A DNA stretch of 7,709 nt from an uncultured Alphaproteobacteria bacterium. Lineage in GTDB: Bacteria; Pseudomonadota; Alphaproteobacteria; RF32; CAG-239. Made by a program: the position numbers and the translations under genes. The notes beneath the pieces are model-generated. The model was not told the DNA's origin. It saw nothing but the letters and a program-made list of their open reading frames with translations, and ran no database searches. Below are positions 6,149 to 7,709 of this stretch, piece by piece (the first letter of the stretch is position 1; each line of letters begins with the position of its first letter). The stretch is from positions 1 to 7,709 of the forward strand of contig CAMOLN010000035.1 in assembly GCA_946618745.1 (NCBI GenBank). The letters run 5' to 3'.

Positions 6149-6784
6149 ATGGATACACAGCTCACAAAAGAAAGGATAATCGATTTCCTTAATCGCCTCC
6201 ACCTCACTTCTCAAGAATTGGATATGGTTCGAGAGGCAGTCGTAGAAGCTTCCGTTCGGAGCACCAATATTTTACCCTGTAGTGTAGAATATCATGGTGG
6301 CACTGATCCGGACGGAGATCAGTGCGGAATGCACACCATTCTCACGACGAAATGGGACAAGCTGGCTCATGGCGGCGGCACACCTCTTTTGGCGCACCTG
6401 GGAGTGAAGATTCTATTTACTCCGTTGATTCCGACCAATTTGAACAGCGTTGCAGAACTCAATGCCGCTGCTCAGAAGATCTGGCCGGGTGCCAGACCGA
6501 TGAGAGAAAACGACTGGCTCGCCTTCTCAATCTGGCAAAAGACCTACATGGATCTTAACAAGATCCTCAAAGGTCTCCCCTACAATGCTGTCGATCTGCC
6601 GGACATTCGGCAGGGGATAGCTTTTCTAACCGACACTGATCCTGAGTGCACCACTGCAACTTGGATCAGCCATAAAGAAGGATTTGTCCCACCAATAGAC
6701 AGCTCCGTTTTCCGTTCATCGGAAGTCACAAAATCGGAGATTTCTATATCACAAATCCCATTCTTTCTCTGCGTCGTTGACTAG
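6149..6784 (+). CDS. Unknown protein, paralogue 1 of the module family
   Basis: Not recognised. 211 residues, no signal peptide or membrane segment, so probably cytoplasmic. It is related to the next gene's product over most of its length, with low overall identity but strong shared motifs: VKILFTP (86-92), AQKIWPGARPM (109-119, Ile-Trp-Pro core at 111-113), VDLPDIR (148-154), DTDPEC...W (162-172) and the closing FFLCVV. The N-terminal 35 residues are helical and charged. Middle residues include DPDGDQCG and a GGG turn. Conserved Asp, Trp and Cys could serve structure or binding; no known active site is seen. The start is the first in-frame ATG after the conserved leader. There is no SD, so the start rests on the parallel with the second gene. 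GC content and Leu codon choice (CTC/CTG) differ from neighbouring genes. Confidence 0.78.
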   Translation: MDTQLTKERIIDFLNRLHLTSQELDMVREAVVEASVRSTNILPCSVEYHGGTDPDGDQCGMHTILTTKWDKLAHGGGTPLLAHLGVKILFTPLIPTNLNSVAELNAAAQKIWPGARPMRENDWLAFSIWQKTYMDLNKILKGLPYNAVDLPDIRQGIAFLTDTDPECTTATWISHKEGFVPPIDSSVFRSSEVTKSEISISQIPFFLCVVD

Positions 6785-6797
6785 AGTAACCCTAAAC

Positions 6798-6833
6798 AAA
6801 CCCCCCGCCGTCTTCACCGACCGCGGGGGGTTT
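6798..6833 (+). terminator. GC-rich hairpin ending module 1
   Basis: The stem AAACCCCCCGC (6798-6808) pairs with GCGGGGGGTTT (6823-6833). Inside the 14-base loop, GTC (6810-6812) can pair with GAC (6819-6821) around TTCACC. Only three T follow the stem, so it is a poor classical terminator despite the very stable stem. The core 6803-6828, including the loop, is identical to 7561-7586. AGAGTAAC (6783-6790) overlaps the stop codon and recurs before the second hairpin. Confidence 0.7.
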
Positions 6834-6852
6834 GCCATATATTTGCCATATA
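6831..6852. repeat. Perfect tandem 11-mer between the modules
   Basis: TTTGCCATATA occurs twice without a gap (6831-6841 and 6842-6852). The first copy begins with the last three bases of the hairpin. The repeat ends 8 bases before the next module's TTGACA. It could be a slippage product at a module junction or a small protein-binding site. It is absent from the start of module 1 and from the end of module 2. Confidence 0.7.
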
Positions 6853-6860
6853 AAAATATA

Positions 6861-6889
6861 TTGACAAAATTAAACCAATAAACTAACTT
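6861..6889 (+). promoter_or_regulatory. Promoter of the second paralogous module
   Basis: A perfect TTGACA (6861-6866), a 17-base spacer, and TAACTT (6884-6889), a weak -10 by consensus but aligned with TAACAT of the first module. The predicted start is near 6896, giving a leader of about 35 bases. Shared bases CCAA in the spacer and CC.CTC after the -10 also match the first module. Confidence 0.6.
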
Positions 6890-6897
6890 TCCACTCG

Positions 6898-6926
6898 AAA
6901 CATAATTATTAACCCAAAATACTATT
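6898..6926 (+). promoter_or_regulatory. Conserved SD-less leader element, copy 2
   Basis: Matches 6117-6145 at 24 of 29 positions, with AATTATTAAC at 6904-6913 identical and placed 17 bases before the ATG (16 in copy 1). A run of T follows directly before the start codon. No SD sequence is present. Confidence 0.6.
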
Positions 6927-6930
6927 TTTT

Positions 6931-7539
6931 ATGACAGAGCAACAATATCAAACCATCATGGCTAAGTACCCAGACCTCGAAAGTGAGGTTATCCGTCGCA
7001 TGCGTGAGCGCGACGCTAGAAAAGCTGACTGTTTTCCCATGGATATCTTAGTTGGCTACGATACATCCAAACATCCTGATCCTTGGAACGAACAGGATGG
7101 ACCTTATGCCGTAACCTGCCATCCTAGCATCCTACGCGCTGTCGGTGGCGAAGCGATTTTGGTTATTTTGCATAACCGCAACAGGAACCGCTCTCTGAAG
7201 GTTATGCTGACGCCGATTCACGGATCCCCTATCATGGAAACAGTTGGCGATCTTCAGCAGATGGCTAAAAACATTTGGCCTACCGCTCACCCCATAACCC
7301 AAAAGGAATGGGAAGAGTTGCTTGAAATGGAAAGCTTGTACACAGCTCTCAACGACCTGAAAAAGATGTTCCCCAAGTTGGACCTACCGGACATCCGAAC
7401 AGTAGGTTATTACATCGACACGGATTCTCCTTATTGCTTGAATATCTGGCGTGTCGATCGCCAGGCCAAAACGACCCAAAAAGTCCCCATCGCCGAGATG
7501 GGAGAAGAAAACTTTATACTCTGCATAACTGACAGATAA
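6931..7539 (+). CDS. Unknown protein, paralogue 2 of the module family
   Basis: Not recognised. 202 residues, probably cytoplasmic, with no signal peptide. It shares with the preceding gene's product the order KVMLTP (90-95), AKNIWPTAHPI (112-122), a following Trp (127), LDLPDIR (150-156), IDTDSPYC (162-169), W173 and the closing FILCIT (195-200). The N-terminal third is highly charged (VIRRMRERDARKADC). HPDPWNEQDGPYA (48-60) takes the place of the Asp/Gly-rich stretch in the first protein. Length and motif spacing agree closely, so both ORFs are intact members of one family. It has its own promoter, a conserved leader without SD, and a hairpin after the stop. Base composition is richer in GC than the gyrB end and the porin beside it. 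Possible roles such as effector, immunity or stress protein are guesses only. Confidence 0.8.
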   Translation: MTEQQYQTIMAKYPDLESEVIRRMRERDARKADCFPMDILVGYDTSKHPDPWNEQDGPYAVTCHPSILRAVGGEAILVILHNRNRNRSLKVMLTPIHGSPIMETVGDLQQMAKNIWPTAHPITQKEWEELLEMESLYTALNDLKKMFPKLDLPDIRTVGYYIDTDSPYCLNIWRVDRQAKTTQKVPIAEMGEENFILCITDR

Positions 7540-7554
7540 TGCAGAGTAACACTT

Positions 7555-7592
7555 TAAAATCCCCGCCGTCTTCACCGACCGCGGGGGTTTTA
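7555..7592. terminator. Hairpin ending module 2, shared with convergent gyrB
   Basis: TAAAAT-CCCCGC (7555-7566) pairs with GCGGGG-GTTTTA (7581-7592), with one G-T pair. The loop is the same 14 bases as in the first hairpin, with an inner GTC/GAC. The outer stem differs from copy 1 but still pairs, while the 26-base core 7561-7586 is unchanged. A and T runs on both sides allow use in both directions. The gyrB stop lies 17 bases to the right, so it probably also ends gyrB. Confidence 0.75.
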
Positions 7593-7608
7593 CTATCTAA
7601 TTCAATTT

Positions 7609-7709
7609 CTAGATATCCAAGTTGACTACATTCAAAGCATTTTCTTGAATAAACTCTTTTCTCGGCTCAACCACATCGCCCATCAGGGTGGCAAAAGTTT
7701 CATCTGCCT
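7609..7709 (-). CDS. gyrB: DNA gyrase subunit B, C-terminal end (partial)
   Basis: Only the last 32 codons and the stop are inside the window; the gene continues beyond position 7709. The reading [18 protein letters not shown], then [14 protein letters not shown], is the highly conserved GyrB tail. The MGDxVEPRxxFIxxNA motif belongs to the Toprim/C-terminal region, and the NLDI end is common in alphaproteobacteria. GyrB supplies the ATPase half of gyrase, which introduces negative supercoils into DNA. A ParE assignment is less likely because the [11 protein letters not shown] wording is characteristic of GyrB. Convergent with the second module gene, sharing its hairpin. Confidence 0.92.
   Translation of the reverse strand, partial: ADETFATLMGDVVEPRKEFIQENALNVVNLDI

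Larger units (their letters stand above)
6082..7592 (+). repeat. Tandem pair of paralogous promoter-leader-gene-hairpin modules
   Basis: Two modules, 6082-6833 and 6861-7592, each about 740 bases long, share the same order of parts: a TTGACA promoter, a 29-base leader with AATTATTAAC, an ORF of about 200 codons, AGAGTAAC, and a hairpin with an identical 26-base core. The flanking signals are far more alike than the coding parts. The ORFs look close to half GC in the lines I counted (47-57%) against about 40% in a sampled line of an upstream gene. This fits either an old tandem duplication with conserved signals or members of a dispersed cassette-like family. Confidence 0.75.

Noticed and set aside
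6322..6558. Plus-strand frame of 78 codons inside the first module gene
   Set aside because: It is a different frame of a gene supported by its paralogue; its translation has no counterpart in the second module.
6831..6852. Possible CRISPR-like repeat
   Set aside because: There are only two contiguous 11-base copies with no spacers, so it is a tandem duplication rather than an array.
6798..7592. Possible integron attC sites formed by the hairpins
   Set aside because: There are no visible GTTRRRY/RYYYAAC-type ends and no integrase gene in the window. The hairpin remains unexplained, but the attC label cannot be supported.

Overview
The window looks like a chromosomal segment of an AT-rich Gram-negative alphaproteobacterium. 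The support is a partial GyrB C-terminus ending in NVVNLDI, an L36 protein ending in FKARQG-like MKARQG, a SPOUT methyltransferase of the TrmJ type, an outer-membrane porin ending in phenylalanine, and several proteins with Sec signal peptides. The low GC content and the many unrecognised secreted proteins would fit one of the uncultured host-gut alphaproteobacterial lineages, but that placement is inference.

Layout. Positions 1-871 hold a bidirectional terminator and a minus-strand alpha/beta hydrolase with an unusual basic-then-acidic tail. A short divergent promoter region separates it from a plus-strand run: cysE (serine acetyltransferase), two unrecognised secreted proteins, and trmJ (tRNA 2'-O-methyltransferase). 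The last two of these genes overlap. A minus-strand secreted protein converges on trmJ with a 4-base overlap of stop codons. Next come rpmJ (ribosomal protein L36) with its own terminator, and a minus-strand operon of a porin followed by an OmpR-type regulator with a degenerate receiver domain, joined by a TGATG stop/start overlap.

The last 1.6 kb differs from the rest. Two plus-strand genes (6149-6784 and 6931-7539) encode distant paralogues of a family I do not recognise. Each is a self-contained module with the same order of parts: a TTGACA promoter with a TAAC-type -10, a conserved leader of about 29 bases containing AATTATTAAC and no Shine-Dalgarno sequence, the ORF, an AGAGTAAC motif at or just after the stop, and a GC-rich hairpin whose 26-base core, including its loop, is identical in both copies. 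The proteins have diverged widely while the flanking signals have not. The ORFs are also visibly richer in GC than their neighbours. The tandem ends against the convergent 3' end of gyrB. This modular pair is the most interesting feature of the window.

Functionally, the left two thirds is a mixture of housekeeping genes (cysteine synthesis, tRNA modification, translation, DNA gyrase) and envelope genes (secreted proteins, porin). No mobile-element genes, tRNAs, rRNAs or CRISPR arrays were seen.
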